Shown here: positions 48,333 through 61,648 of the stretch, one piece after another
How positions within the stretch are numbered: position 1 is the stretch's first letter
Layout of the letters: every line of letters starts with the position of its first letter
Source: Ophioderma brevispina
Lineage: Eukaryota > Echinodermata > Ophiuroidea > Amphilepidida > Ophiodermatidae
Assembly (NCBI GenBank): GCA_023653785.1
Contig: JAMKCH010056986.1
Location: forward strand, 101,641-165,640
Direction of reading: 5' to 3'
DNA: 64,000 bases
Notes under the pieces: generated by a model
Database searches by the model: none
What the model saw: the letters and a program-made list of their open reading frames with translations, nothing else
What the model was told of the DNA's origin: nothing
Program-made: the position numbers and the translations under genes

Positions 48333-51044
48333 TAGAATGGGTTCAACCCCAAAACCCCCCTCTGTAAAAGTTTGTGCGATATTTCAATGCGTTTTAAGTG
48401 AGAGCTAAAAACCATAATTTTGTAAGTCCCCTAGAGTACACGGACTGTAACATTATAATGCCATGGTTGACCAAAATGGGGCAAAATTTTTGACAACTTC
48501 CGTGAAAATCTGGGTCCTTGAGGACGAGGCTATTAGCAATCGAACCATGGCATGGACCTAGGCTATAAGTAACAAGAACATTCCCAATTCCACAAAACAG
48601 CAATAAGTGATCAGATTTCAGATTTAAAAATTGTTTAGTGCACCACAAATCCATGAAAACTCCATGAATGGAGGCAGAAACCTAGTTCTGGTAACCCAAA
48701 CAGAGGTCAACAGTATCTTTTAACACTATCGTTATCATCCTTACTGACCTAGAGTTTTGGTACTTCAGATTTCGGGGCAATGTAAATTTACGAGAACAGC
48801 TAAATTGTGAAGTGAACTCCTTTCGTACAGCTAAAAACTTGCCCAAATGTCATAAGCTATAAATCATTCTAGGCGTCTGCTCTAGACACTCATACATCAC
48901 TCTGCATTATTGAAATCGTTATATTTCCTTCAGATAAGATAAAATCAAGGGAACAAAAGACTGAGTCGATTACGGATGGATGTTGTGATGTACGATTTGT
49001 CTATGAATGGTATCGACGGGAAGTCACGGTAGCTAGATCTATCCCACAGGCATATTGAACTCAAAAGAACGTGCTATTTTGTTTGTGGAGTGATGAACAT
49101 GTATGTGTCGTATCATTATTGACGTGTATTTGTACCGTAGTTACAAAAAAAAAAAAAATAAATGGGCATCGCCATATTGCGCAAATGTATTTTTGAATTT
49201 GTTCTATCATGCTAATAAAATATACAAAATACAGGCATCCATCTGGAAAGTAAAATACAGTGGCATAACTAGACATACAAATGGGGTGGGGTAGGGGGAA
49301 GGAGCAGAAGGTGGGGCAACGAATTTTCGGCGGGCGACAAATTTGGTAATCCTTGTAGGCAATAGGATTCGACAAATGGTCAGTTCGTTGGGGGAAGGAA
49401 GAGGAGGTACAGGTTATTCTTCCCACAATGCAATTCTTCAATACAATATTTGCACTGGTTGTCACACATGAATTTATAGTGCCAAAAAGGAACTATCCAA
49501 TCTTAACAAGTACCTTTAACTTATGCTAAATAATGTTCTAAGAGGCAAGCAAAGAACATAACAGCATTTAATATCCCCATGCCCAATTCCGGCAGTTAGT
49601 GTGTAGCCATTATGTAGTAATTATTTTGTTTTACACTACAGTGGCAGAGTAATGATAAGATTAGGATGCATCAGAGAAGATACCACTTAATACTTCTCTG
49701 GTCCAAAATACCAGACCAAAATAGCTCGAAAAAATTCTTCATTATCTTCATTTAAAACGACTGGCCCGTGATATTACCGCGCGTTCACAATGTGGCTCGA
49801 CCACCGCCGCGAAAACGTTCGAAGTTGCGTTCAAACACTACAAACAATACTCATTCATACTCGTAAGTTTGTCACGTGTACTGACCCGGCTATGACCAGG
49901 GTTTGACCTATAACCCCCACATTGCTTAGAGTTTGAGTTAGAAGAAAAATGTGATTCTGCCTTGTCCCCAAAATACGTCCAACATCGTCATTTTTAAGTG
50001 GTTTGAAGCACTGAAACTGCAACATATGGAAGAGAAGGAATGTGAGATTCTTCGTATCCTAGAAATTTGCAGGAAACTTCTTGTGCTTATTGTAAATCGA
50101 AGGAGAATGTACAGTGTTTAAGATCATGGCGACCCTAGGGTTTCAGTACTGGAACTAAGGCCGAACCATGTTCCATGGAACGCAAGTAGTGTAAAGGATC
50201 ATGCCTTAGTAGTGTTACTGTTGTAATGGTAGCGGTTGCACTGTACACAGTGGCTATGTTGCTAGAATTGTCTATTTGAATAGCATTATAAAACCATGTA
50301 GAAAAACATCACAAACAGCACCACAGAAATATAGTTCACTCTACAAAAATTACCATTTTCAAATAACGTCCTTAAAGTGCAAAATTAGCAAACATACTAC
50401 ACATTCATGCTACCTCATGTTCACTCTCATGCATGCAGGTGTGTGCAGACAACTCGGTCTAAATACAGACCGTTTCACACAGCCAGGTTCATACTTTGAG
50501 GCTTTGGCCCACCAAATATCAACACGAGGGCGTCTGAATAATATTAATTTCTGTTATTCTTGGATCTGGTAATAAAAAATGGTCACCTGATATGCCAGAA
50601 AAAATAAAAGTCAATGATTTACCCATTCATACCAAAAATAGCAAAATAAACCTTCCAATAAGAATATGCACATGGGATAATGGTAAGTTGTCTCCTATTA
50701 CCCCCTGTACAAATTCAAAAAAGGACCCCATGTAATTGGAGCTGTGTGGACTTTTTATAGGTATCCAGACATCAGGAGATAAACTGGAGGAACTAAGGTA
50801 TCCAAAAAATCATCAGAAATAAAATAGCAGCGATCATATTTGGAAATTAAAAAAGTCAGGGATGCTCATGGGTTAATCGAGTCGTTACCAAAATTTGAAA
50901 ATAATACATTGGAAAAGCCTATTTAGATCAAAAAGAAGTCGGTGACCCCCATATTTTTATTTCAGATTTGCCACCTACATCAATTAAAATACAATATATC
51001 CAAACCTAGAAAATCATCGATTATTCAATATCCTCTATAATCCC
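48333..51044. other. Intronic stretch, nothing recognised
   Basis: Short open frames only. No inverted-repeat element or RNA gene that I can support. Confidence 0.4.
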
Positions 51045-52187
51045 TTTAAGGGGGGTTGTCCGGGTTTAGGGGGGTTGTCCAGCGTTAAGGGGGTTGTTGG
51101 TTTAAGGGGATGTTGGGGATTAAGGGGGTGTTGGGTTAAAGGGGTTGTCCGGTTAAGGGGGTTGTCCGGTTAAGGGGGGGGGTCCAGATTTAAGGGGTTG
51201 TTGGGTTTAAGGGGGATGTGGGGTTTTAGGGGATGTCTGGGAAATAAGGGGGCTTGTGTGGTTTAGGTGGGTGCCACGGAGTTTAAGGGGGTGTCGGGGT
51301 TAAGGGGGGTGGTAAAGATTGAAGGGGGTGTAAAGATCTTAAGGGGGTGGGGGGGTGTAAGGCGGGATGGTTGGGGTTGTGTGGGGGGTCGCAGGGCGAT
51401 TGCGTTAGGTATTTATTTTTTTTCTTTAGGGGATTGTCTGTGTAAGGGGTGTGGGTTTAATTGGGTTGTCGTGACTTAAGGGGGATTGTTGGGGGTAAGG
51501 GGGGTACCTTTTTACGTAGTTGATTGGCTTTTTTTTTGTCTGGGCTAAGGAGGCGTGTGTGGTTTTAAGGGTGGTTGAGCGAGTTTTTTTTTTTCAAGGG
51601 GGTTGTCCAGTTTAAGGGGGGTTGCCAGGGTGTAAGGGGGGTGAAAGGATTAGGGGGTGTTGGGTTAAGGGGCGTGAAATTTATGGTGGGGGTTTAAAGG
51701 GGTTGTCATGGGTTAAGGGGGGTTGTAGGGCTTTAAGGGGATTGTGTGGTTTAAGGTGGTTGCACAAGTAAGGGGGGTGGTGTTGGGGTTTGTTTTTTTT
51801 TTTCTTTTTTCTTTCGTCTTCCTTTTTATTTTTGCTTTTTTTTCTTATTTTTTGGGCGGATTTTGGGTTTAAGGGGGGTTTTTGGGTTTTAAGGGGTTTT
51901 GTGGCTCATATACGCGTATACATGCGCAGACGTGAATACATGCTGTGCGATGCATTGCGGGACGTTGCACATGGGTTGTCGGGTTAAGGGGGGTTGTAGG
52001 TTTAAGGGGGATTGTTGGGTTAAGGTGGGTTGTCCGGGTTAAAGGGGTTGTCCAGGGTTAAGGGGGGGTTGTCTGGGCTTTAAGGGGGTCTTGTTGGGTT
52101 TAAGGGGGTTGCACGAGTTTAAGGTGGGTTGCCAGGTTTAAGGGGGGGTTTGGGGTTTAAGGGTCGATTTTTGGGTTAAGGGGGGTA
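51045..52187 (+). repeat. G-rich minisatellite, unit about 20 bp
   Basis: Some fifty imperfect units of the form GGGTTTAAGGGGGTTGTCC, all on the same strand, giving extreme G/T against C/A asymmetry. Runs of three to eight G recur every 10-20 nt, and T-rich breaks occur near 51410-51425 and 51795-51860. Open frames inside are artefacts. Unit length and sequence vary strongly, mainly by single-base indels. Confidence 0.9.
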
Positions 52188-52224
52188 TTTGACAGCTGAT
52201 TCTTAAAGATTGTAAAAAAAAAAA

Positions 52225-52730
52225 AACCGCTCCCGCCAGGGGGATTAGCAGTAGAGAACTCGCGACAGTAATTTTTGAGATATATTTTAGCACAGAACAG
52301 CCACATATCCCCCAAAAGTGATCAAAAATTGTACCTAATTAACAATTAATTTACTAATTACATTAATGGAACCTAGGTTTATCAAGATTAGATCTAGCAT
52401 TCAGGGAACAGGTGCAATTTGAGCCCCACAATGTTTACTTCTCTACTTATTTATGAATTTAGAGGCGACGCGTTTTCACGCGTTTTTGTGTGTATGTCTA
52501 TGCCCCCCCCCCCCGTATCCCCCGCTACCACAAGCTGAGGGTTTTCGACCGCAACTATCATAATACTGAATCTAATAGGGCTGGAAAATGGAGGTATCTT
52601 AAAGAGCAGGCTGCTAGCAATAAAGAGACATCAAATTCTTTGAACAGAGGCAAATAAATTAAGAATAAATGGAATTAAACGAAAAAAAAAAGTTGGAGTG
52701 TAAAGAACCCCCTTTTAGTTTACCAGTCTG
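52225..52730 (+). repeat. Interspersed repeat W, copy B, right part
   Basis: From about 52260 it matches 27190-27660 in direct orientation (TTTTAGCACAGAAC, ATTACATTAATGGAACCT, TTTTGTGTGTATGTC, AAAGAGCAGGCTGCTAGCAA), including a long C run. Just before it, CCGCCAGGGGGATTAG is the complement of the ATCCCCCTGGC end at 37267. Confidence 0.8.
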
Positions 52731-55700
52731 ACATACGGACAAGGATGATGAATCATTTTCACTTGTAAACGTTGTCAATGCGGAAAGGATTTAAAGATAT
52801 ATGTGCATAAATTTGAAATATTTTAAAGATTTAGACATGTAATTTGAATAGAACCTTTTGGCAGTTTAACTGTACACAGAATGGGGTGTGTATAGATTTT
52901 TTAAAATGAAGCTCTATTTTAAAAGATGCTAGACCTTCACTTGACAATGAAATATGTCAACAAGTACCATTTATCTGGAGTTCCGTAAGGGTTAAATTGA
53001 TGTAACTTAGTGGAAAGAAGCCGGTTGATGAGTCTCACCTGATTAGATTTGGGTGTAAAATATGCTATAAGTATAATTGACATAATGTATGAATTTTTTC
53101 CGAAGGCTTGTGTACAAGGTTTTCTAATTCTAAGGGCCAAGTGAAAAGACAAAATCAGTTCCAAAGGCTTTAAGTTGGAAGTCGGCCACACAAATCAGTA
53201 CCCAAAAAATGAGTGCCCTGCTCACCCTTTCACTTTCTCTGATTCTTTACAGCCACATTCCAATCTAATGTACATAGTATTCCTATACCTAAAAAAATAT
53301 ACTGACAACTGTCCTGTTTAAGATATCAAAATTGGACTGATTTTTTCTATACAAATTTTTTGGACTATAACTAACTCTATACACAGCATAAGCAAAATTA
53401 TTTTAAGTTGGATATAGTTTCAAGAAATAACATTGTCAATTATGAAATAAATAGTATAGGGCCCATGCAAGCAGGGAGCCCCATGGAGCAGAGTACTTAA
53501 GTTGCCAAGGACAAACATGATTATAATGCATGTGTGCACCATATCCCACAACACAATATGGACCTTGATGCTCCACATATGTTATTCTGCTATTGCCTTG
53601 TGTATACTGGATAATTTCACACAATTTCACACAAGGTATTATGGGATATTGGCTTTCATGACTTGATTGTTCTGCAAAGCATTAAGACACCACAATTTAG
53701 GTGGTAATCTTTATGAGATTAGAAGATTTCACCATATCCCATAACACAATAGAATGAGACCTCAGACTGCATGTACAAATTGTGATGTTACACTATTTTA
53801 TCAGCATTGTTTGGATAATTTTGACACAATGTATTATGGGTCTTGGATTTGTTCTATTCAGATTCTTCAACATTCTTAGTCCCCAATGCAAGTTGAAACA
53901 TCTTGTAAACAAAAAAGGTAACATTCTGGTCCAATTAAAAAAAACAACTTGATATTCTTCTTCAGCAATACATCCAAAATGTTCTGATATGTTGTAAATC
54001 ATCCCCAAATGCCTTCAATTCCCAATAGTTATATATTTTATTCATCACTCTCCGAGTCACACTCATTATGTTTTCTCAATATGATCCCCCCATTTAGGAA
54101 CATGGATTATTCCACACTGGCGAGTCTCTAGATGTTCTTCATTTCTTGAAACTACTAGCCTCACGCAATCGTCCAAAATTCCACCTTTTTTCCTTCACAA
54201 AAAACAAAACAAGCTTTCGGGGCCTGAGAAGACTTCAACATCTAACATCCAATTTAATGGGAGCTCCAAACACCGCCTTCTCTATCCAAAACCGTAACAG
54301 AAGTCCAAATTTTGTTTCACATGCAAAAGGCATACCTACCCCAATACGTCACACTTACTATCTTCTGTCGGCACATTTTGGATTTCCAAAAGTAGACCAT
54401 TCCATATACAGACTAACGTCTGATAATAATATTAAAGGTACTTTAAAGGATTGTCGTTGGTCCTTTGATGTCATCATACTTTAGGCTACTGCATCATGAT
54501 GCTCTGGTTAAAGACACTCAGTGCTTTGCTAATCAGAAAATCGAAAAAATCATCAAAAATCAGATTTGTGCATGACGTAGCACAGTACAGGTATCTTAAC
54601 GATACCCTGCAAATGATACCACCAAAAGCAAACTAATAAGGACAAATCGGAATTTTAGTCATACTGTCCGTTCGGGACACTTACTACAACACGTAATTGT
54701 ATGGGGAATCGTATCTTGGAACACTGCCATTTTCTTCCTTTTCTGTCAATTCAGTTGGAAAAGGTAACTTTGAGAATTCTATCCGACTTATTCTTAATTT
54801 TGAAGCTAATCCTGCAAATTTCAAATATTTTTATTTTTTTTCACCCAGCTTTTTTTATCATTTCCTATGCAATTAGTTCATATTAAGATATGTTTCTTAT
54901 ATGATATATGGCCCATTTCATGATTAGGCGGCCACTGTTTGAATTTGTCTTTTCTCTTCCTAGCATGTTCAAAATTATGGGATCAGAGTCTCATTATTGT
55001 GTTTTTTTCCATTCTCCCTATGGGCTCTACCTCCCACAGCTTAACCAACTTGCTCCTGTCACAAGATTAAGTGTTTTGTGACACCATAACATTCCTAACA
55101 CTGACCATTTCTGGTGTCAACTGGAAATTAGGTATTTTTGTCAACTGCCATTCCTCAACACCACATTTTCCCTTTCTTCTACTTTATTTTGGTTGGAGAA
55201 TAATCCCACTTTGTATTACTGATTCAAAATCAGGAACTAGCTTTTCTGTTAAAGTATGATATGCACTCAAAATTCAGTGTGTGGATGTGACATTGTCCGT
55301 TCCCTTTTACCACATGTTAAGTGGTTCTTAAAACAAAATCCATTATTTCTTGTTAACAAAAAATATTTTCAATTGATAATTTATGTCCTAAGATAGTGTA
55401 CTACCACCCTTGTTGTATTGCTCACTCTAAGTTTTGTTACAGCAAAATGGATGCGGAGGACTCATTGTCCTTTCACTTATTTTGTCACATCCACCATATT
55501 TTAAATGTAGATTTGGGTGTACAAGATAAATCGTCCACGTGTAATATTAATTTGAAATACAATTGGGAAGCGCTTTATCTGGTACCCTACACATTAGATC
55601 ATACGATCTTTATGGCTGGGCAAATTTTCAATTTTTTTTGGTCCGTTTTTTTCACATTTTGTCACTATCCATCACATCCGTCACATCCAAAACACTTTCT

Positions 55701-58700
55701 TTCATTACTCAAATATAAATTATCATTAGTGTACCCAATCTTCGTTGTTTTGTTAGAGCTATTTGGTGGCATTCAAAGCACAATGATGATGTGTCCTATT
55801 ATGCTCTTTAATTAATGCCAGACCACAAAAAGTGTGTCCGTTCACACCCATTTGTCACATCCATCAAAAAGGAGTTTTTGGATAAAAATGCCTATCTAAC
55901 TCAGCAACTAATTGTTTGATTGGCTTTTTCACATTTTTTGGGTTATAATTTTATAATGTCTTAAGGTTGTTTGATGTATTTCGGACCATTTCCATTTAAA
56001 AAATTTTTCTAAACACTGTCTTTTAGCCTTGCTCATAATGCATGGGCTTATAAAAAAAAAGAAACATAATTTGAAGCAAAGAGGCCAGAAAAACATTAAA
56101 ATTAAAAAATGTGATAGGTTCTTGTCAAAAAATTAAGTGGACTGAATAAAACATATTCTTCAGATTAAACACTACTCATAATAATGCCATTGTCCGTTCA
56201 CAAAAAACATGTCACATCCATCCCTAAAACTAGTCAATATATTGCTGATTCCCAATAAAAGTGTTTTGAATATTCTACTGTGTGTAGGAACTCGATAAAT
56301 GTTAAATCTTCAAGTATTCTTTTTGTTGAAACACTTTTTATTCAACATCATTCGTTGTCGCTTCACATTGTATATTTCACATCCAACTTTTTTACAAACA
56401 GTGGGATATCAACTCTCTAGTTACCTGGCAGCTGGCACTTATTTGATACCTATACCTATACCAAGAGCTTTAAACATTGAATTATCAGAGCCATCATTGA
56501 TATTTTCAGTGTGAATAAACTATTAGTATCAATTCCCATTTTTGGTCACAAATACACCCTTGAATTTGCCATATATCTGTGAAATATCAACCAAATTTAT
56601 TCAAATTTGTCCTAGAGGAAGCATGGGGCATACTTTCTGTTGCCCATGTCCATTGTCATTATATGGGACAAGTTAATGTACATTATTCAATTGTATTTTG
56701 AATTCATTTTTCAACATAATTACCCAAAATTAAAACAAGTACTTGAATTTTATTGAGAGGGGTGACAATTAAGCTAGCCAGAGGTATTTTTATGAAAACC
56801 TGTAGCCTTGGCAAGAGAAACGAGTATTAAACAATTTTAACGCACTTGAAAAATTAACCCTCATTTGACAAAAAGTAGCGGCTAATTGTGGAAACGTGCC
56901 ATAGTACGCTGCTAATATCAGGAAGATATGCTGACATTGTCTAGTCTGTATCTTGTATAGTAACTTTTTAAGATATAATTTGTTATGTACATTAAAGATG
57001 CTATTTTTGATTGGGCCATAAGAAAATAAAAGATTTGACCTTTGACAAAATGGTCTCCCACAATTGCTTCAATGTAGAGTACTAAAATTGGCATATCTCC
57101 GCAATCGTAGATCAGATTTGACAATCAAACTGTTACGTGCTGCAGTGACCCCCCTCTACAATATAAATTTCCACTGAAGTGCACAATGTATGTTAAAAGA
57201 TCTTGGAATGAAATGAGATTGCAGCAGTTATGAGCTTTCGTTCACTCACTTTTTTTGTTTGAACGGGACACTCGTTTCAATGCTGAGTTGCAAAAGCAGA
57301 CAATAGATGGCATCGTACGAAAGGGAAGGACCGTGAGGGTGCGGGTTGCACACATAGGAGATGCCTCTTGAGGGTGAAGAACATTCCACAGTCTTGTTCA
57401 AAGAAACTTTTAGCAGAAAGCTTTCTCACAGTTTGGCGTAGTTGAGAGGAGCGATGTCCGTGGGTAGACGACCGTGGCCGACCACTGGAGATGGTATCAG
57501 AGGTTTGCCAGGAAGCCTGGTGCACAAAATGCTTTAACAAGAAATCAGAGAAGCGTTTCCTGATGTCATCGCTAAGTTGCCTATTTTAAGGGATGTAGCA
57601 ATGAAATGAAAAGCAATGAAAAGTTGCATGTGTGGGTACCACAGGGACGAATTTAGTTTCTGCCCACAGTACGAATTCGGCAACGTTAACGGAATAACCG
57701 CATGTTAAAGGTGCCCGGGGAAAAAAAAAAGTGAAGTGGTTGGCAGAATACTAAATAATCCCTACCACAGTAAAAGCAAAAAGAACAATAGTGCAGGTTT
57801 CAATCAAAAGTGAATTCCCAAAGAAGTACGGGATTAATTAAATAGTGCTAAAACAAAAGCAACCCAATCTCGGCCAAAACTTGATATACAAAGGCTTATT
57901 TTGCGACATGTCTGGGCAATTTTTTTGGTCAATCATTTACTAAGAAGTACATGAACGAAGTATGTGCAATTAAAGAGGATATGATTCCATGCTGAACCCT
58001 TTTAAACCAAGTTAAGAGCAATTGATCAAAATGTATATTCAAGACATGGTCTTTGTTACAGTATGAAGGATCGTTAATTTTTTTACCAATGCTCAATTTT
58101 TCAGCACTTGTCCAAGCTTTTGTAGCCATGTTAACCCTAAACACGACACATTCCACCCGGGAGTGTGTCCCACCGACATGGCTCGAAAAAGTGGGGAAGT
58201 GGGAAGCTCCTTCCCAGGAAGGTTGACCAATTGCAGGGAAACTTGGCCATTTGGGGGAAATTTACACTAGGATATAGTGCGGAATCTGTGAGAAAAAAAT
58301 GCGACTATCTTCCCGGGAAAATTCACATTTTTCCAAGCCCTGCCCACCGACAGTGAACCTCTGTAGCGTTAGATTTGTCCCACCGGCGATAAACCTTTTC
58401 AAAACAATGTTTACGGAACATGACACGATAAGCGTCCTGATGGTTAAAACTGCTGTGGGACATGTACATCCACAAAAATGTGGATATGTTTTAAGTTCAC
58501 CAGCAGTTGAAGCAATGGGTCTCACTGAGGGGAAAGCAGCCTGCCATGGTTTCGCTCAGCAATAGGTTTTTCACTAGGGGTACTTCCGGGTTCACCAAGT
58601 TGACTAGATTCAGTTCCGCATCCCCAGGGTTTTGTAGCTCCCGGGTCTACAACACAGGGAGGATATGGGCAGTATACGATGTTGAGATAACGCAAATGTA

Positions 58701-59698
58701 GAACTACATCTAAGACTTTCTGTAAACAAATATGTGAAACTACCAATGTCACAGATAATGGGTAACTCAACGTGTTTCACACCTTATCTACGTATACTGA
58801 AATGATAACCATAAAAAGTGATTTCATCTCTGTATCCACACAATTGCATTGTGTACACACTTGCCAACTAAGTGGCAAATGTTGGAAAGCAGCACGCTCC
58901 AGTGACGTACCGACCTGCGACAGTTGCCAATTCCCGTAAGCAACTTTCATGTTCATCATGCTATGTTAGGAGCTTAAGTGGTTGAGAATGTTGCAGAGCT
59001 ACAAGCAGGGATAGCATGCAGTAGGCACTCATTATGCGCAACATTCTAATGCAAATTTATGACAATGTAATCCCAAATAGCAAACAAAAACAGCGGCCAT
59101 TGATCAACATGCGCTGCAGCATGTATCGACGGGTATTTTTTGCATTTTTCGGCATGTTACACCAACAATTTGATATATAGTTACTATTCAAAGAATCGCT
59201 ACAGCAAAAGTACTACTCATTGTTGGCCCATTGTTCCAATTTGGTTAATACCCGCTTCGTAAAGGGTACTTTTTCGGCCACTAAAATTGACCTTGCGCAC
59301 CTGTGCCAAATTCCGAAGGTCCAACGCACACTCGACGTTCAGGAAAACCTGGAAGTAATTTGGGAAAATGTGGAACGATAGGATGGTGTAAACATGGCCG
59401 CTCTATACTTCCAAAATCCAACCACGTCTAACCAGCAATCAGTAGCAGTTCCTTTAAAGCAATTTCCTGAGGGGAAAGCTGCCCACCAGCTTTAAGCAGC
59501 AATGTGTGTCCTGAGGGGAACGCGTCCCACCAGCAATTAGCAGCAGTGTAAAAACTTTATTCCCCATGGGCCGGCCCAAGCAACGAAGGTAATTTGATTG
59601 CGGTCAGACGAATTTGGGGTTAAATCAATTAACGCAAGATGCTCTCTAGCAGGGGTAAATTTGCCGCGATACATGATTATTGGTTAAGTAATAGAATC
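52731..59698. other. Intronic stretch before DBHS NOPS exon
   Basis: No exon identified with confidence. Between 55280 and 56225 the phrases GTCCGTTC and CACATCCATC recur several times, hinting at an old repeat. Bases 58185-58340 share AAAAAGTGGGGAA and GCTCCTTCC with 12680-12860. A minus-strand frame at 57277-57540 and a plus-strand frame at 58299-58565 are protein-like, but I could not assign them. Confidence 0.4.
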
Positions 59699-59769
59699 GT
59701 AAATTTAATATTATAAAAATATGCATAAAAGATCATAAATTTAATATTATAAAAATATGCATAAAAGAT
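59699..59769 (+). repeat. 36-nt tandem duplicate just before an exon
   Basis: AAATTTAATATTATAAAAAT followed by ATGCATAAAAGAT occurs twice in a row, ending about 40 nt upstream of the DBHS exon acceptor. Confidence 0.88.
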
Positions 59770-59809
59770 AAATTGTAAATTCCTTTCTTTTGTGGTAATT
59801 TTCGCACAG

Positions 59810-60105
59810 ACTGCCGACACCTCTCGCTGTCGAACCTCTCGAACAGAAAGATGAGGAAGATGGCCAGCAAGAGAAAAACATCCAAAAGAATGCACAATTC
59901 CACCGAGAGCGTGAGATGCCACCCAGATTTGCAGCACCTGGTTCGTTCGAATATGAGTGGGGCATGCGCTGGAAGCGCTTGAAGAACAGGAGACAAGATG
60001 CAGAAGGAGCCACTGGAGAGGACGCTGGAGGTGAAAATTCAGACACAAGTCGACGATGAGAGGAGATAGCTAAGCATGTAGCACCAGAAATGATGCTGAG
60101 ACAAG
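59810..60105 (+). CDS. DBHS-family gene, NOPS / coiled-coil exon with frame changes
   Basis: Acceptor TTTTCGCACAG, then [20 protein letters not shown] and [20 protein letters not shown] followed by RWKRL. This is the end of the NOPS domain, where human NONO has the closely similar [20 protein letters not shown]. After KN the frame shifts by one: [20 protein letters not shown] then DDERR. It shifts back to [14 protein letters not shown], which matches the conserved coiled-coil HEHQ...LMRQ segment. The donor is ACAAG then GTGAGA, phase 1, and it joins the next exon to give Gln-Asp. In DBHS proteins NOPS and the coiled coil drive dimerisation. The intron boundaries show this is not a processed pseudogene. 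Disruptions are two compensating frame changes, either from mutation or base-calling. Confidence 0.78.
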
Positions 60106-61648
60106 GTGAGAGAGGGGGTTGAGTTGTTGAGTTAACAGGATTTTAACCGGCGTTCGAAATAAGGCACTTCCTCGCTTCAAATACCATGAAATGAGACGAG
60201 GACGCTTAACTTGTTTACCTTAAGGAGTCCTGTTGACTCATAAAAAATTGGATCAAACTTCCGATTCCCAACTGCTATCCTGTTACGGGACCCTTGAAAA
60301 TGAGTGAGGAAGACTTGTAAATTTTCGAAGTTGAGGGTCCCATGGAAACCCTTGTGAGATTTTTATATTTCGAAGCCTGAGTTTAACAGCCACATTTCCC
60401 CAAATTTAAAGGTGCATTTCGTGATTCCAGCACTGTTTTATCATGTTCACTAGATATCCTTGAAAATAGCTTAGTCACAAATTTGAGTTTTTTTGCAGTT
60501 GATTCCCGATATTGCAGTTTGTTAGAGCAATTGTTGTTCCCACGGTCCATAGGCCATTGTGCTGTGATTTGCCCGTTACGGCAGAAAAATACAAAATTGT
60601 TGTGAATTTCTTAAAAAGATACGACCGAATTTGTACGTAGATTACAACACATGGATTTACCAAGGCGACCGGTTCAGATGATAAAGAATCTCAACTTTTT
60701 TGAGGGGGTAAGAGTCGGAGAGGGACGAGGCTGTGGATCAGGAATGCCCCTTCAACTAAAAGATTTAGTTTGAGCCATTGGACTAATGTGTGCCTAATCT
60801 TGTGTGCAAATTTGACTGCTCTACATGTAAAAAGAAATTTCATTGTTTTTCGTCTGTTAAAACTGACAAAAATATGACAGGGGTATAGGGAATCGTGAGA
60901 GATCATAACATCGAAATTGCAATCCAAATCTATTGCGATTTTGTAAATACCTTTCTTTAGGATATTCTACTGGACCATAAATATAAAGGTGATGCTTAGG
61001 ATCAGAAAATGTACCGTTAAGTGTAGTTTGGCGTGGACAAGGGGTTCGCTATGACACAATGTGCGTTTCGGTTTCTCGAGGTAAAATACAAACTAAACTT
61101 GCTTTTGTTTGTCTACCTTTGGAATTGTGCATCTTTTGGTGAAAAAACCTGAGACCCGCATTTCATGTTTATCCCAGCTATCATGAGCTGTTTTTAATTT
61201 CCATCCCCCCCAAAAAATGCATGGTCAAAGAAACTATAGTCTGAGTAATAATTGTTTAACTGATTCGAACATATGCTCGTCTGGTGTGCGTGAGGGTCGC
61301 ACTGCTTTAGACAGCGCGTAAATACAACGATTAAAATAGTGTACGCGATACGCAAGGTGTACTGGTCGCACCCAGCCGGTATGCGTACGTTAGTTCCAAA
61401 CATGTTACGGCGACTATAGGTGCGTTGGTTTGGTATGATAGTATTCAATTAAGGGACAATAAAGGAAATGACTGCTCTTGATCCCCTTGCTATGTAAAAT
61501 CATATGACCTCACTGCCTTTATAACCAAGCTAATGAGCTGCTGATTCGTATACATCGATGAAACTTCCTATTCAAGAATCGCTTGCCCCAAGGACTTGGT
61601 CTGTGATCATTACAAGATCTGTAATGACTTTCCTCTTCTTGCCTTAAG
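60106..61648 (+). other. DBHS-like gene intron
   Basis: A GT-AG intron (GTGAGA donor, TTGCCTTAAG acceptor) with no element I recognise. Confidence 0.5.

Noticed and set aside
51267..51479. Gly-rich open frame
   Set aside because: Lies wholly in the G-rich minisatellite, and its Gly content is an artefact of GGG runs.
51045..52187. Interstitial telomere-like array
   Set aside because: TTAAGGGGG recalls TTAGGG, but the unit is about 20 bp and no run of exact TTAGGG hexamers exists.
57277..57540. Protein-like minus-strand frame
   Set aside because: Composition is reasonable but no domain, start context or splice site supports it.
58299..58565. Possible RRM-like peptide (VRFVPPAI, then KCGYVLSSPAVEAM)
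   Set aside because: The order of hydrophobic strands is suggestive, but it does not match DBHS RRM2, lacks clear splice signals and partly overlaps repeat-like sequence. Too weak to call.
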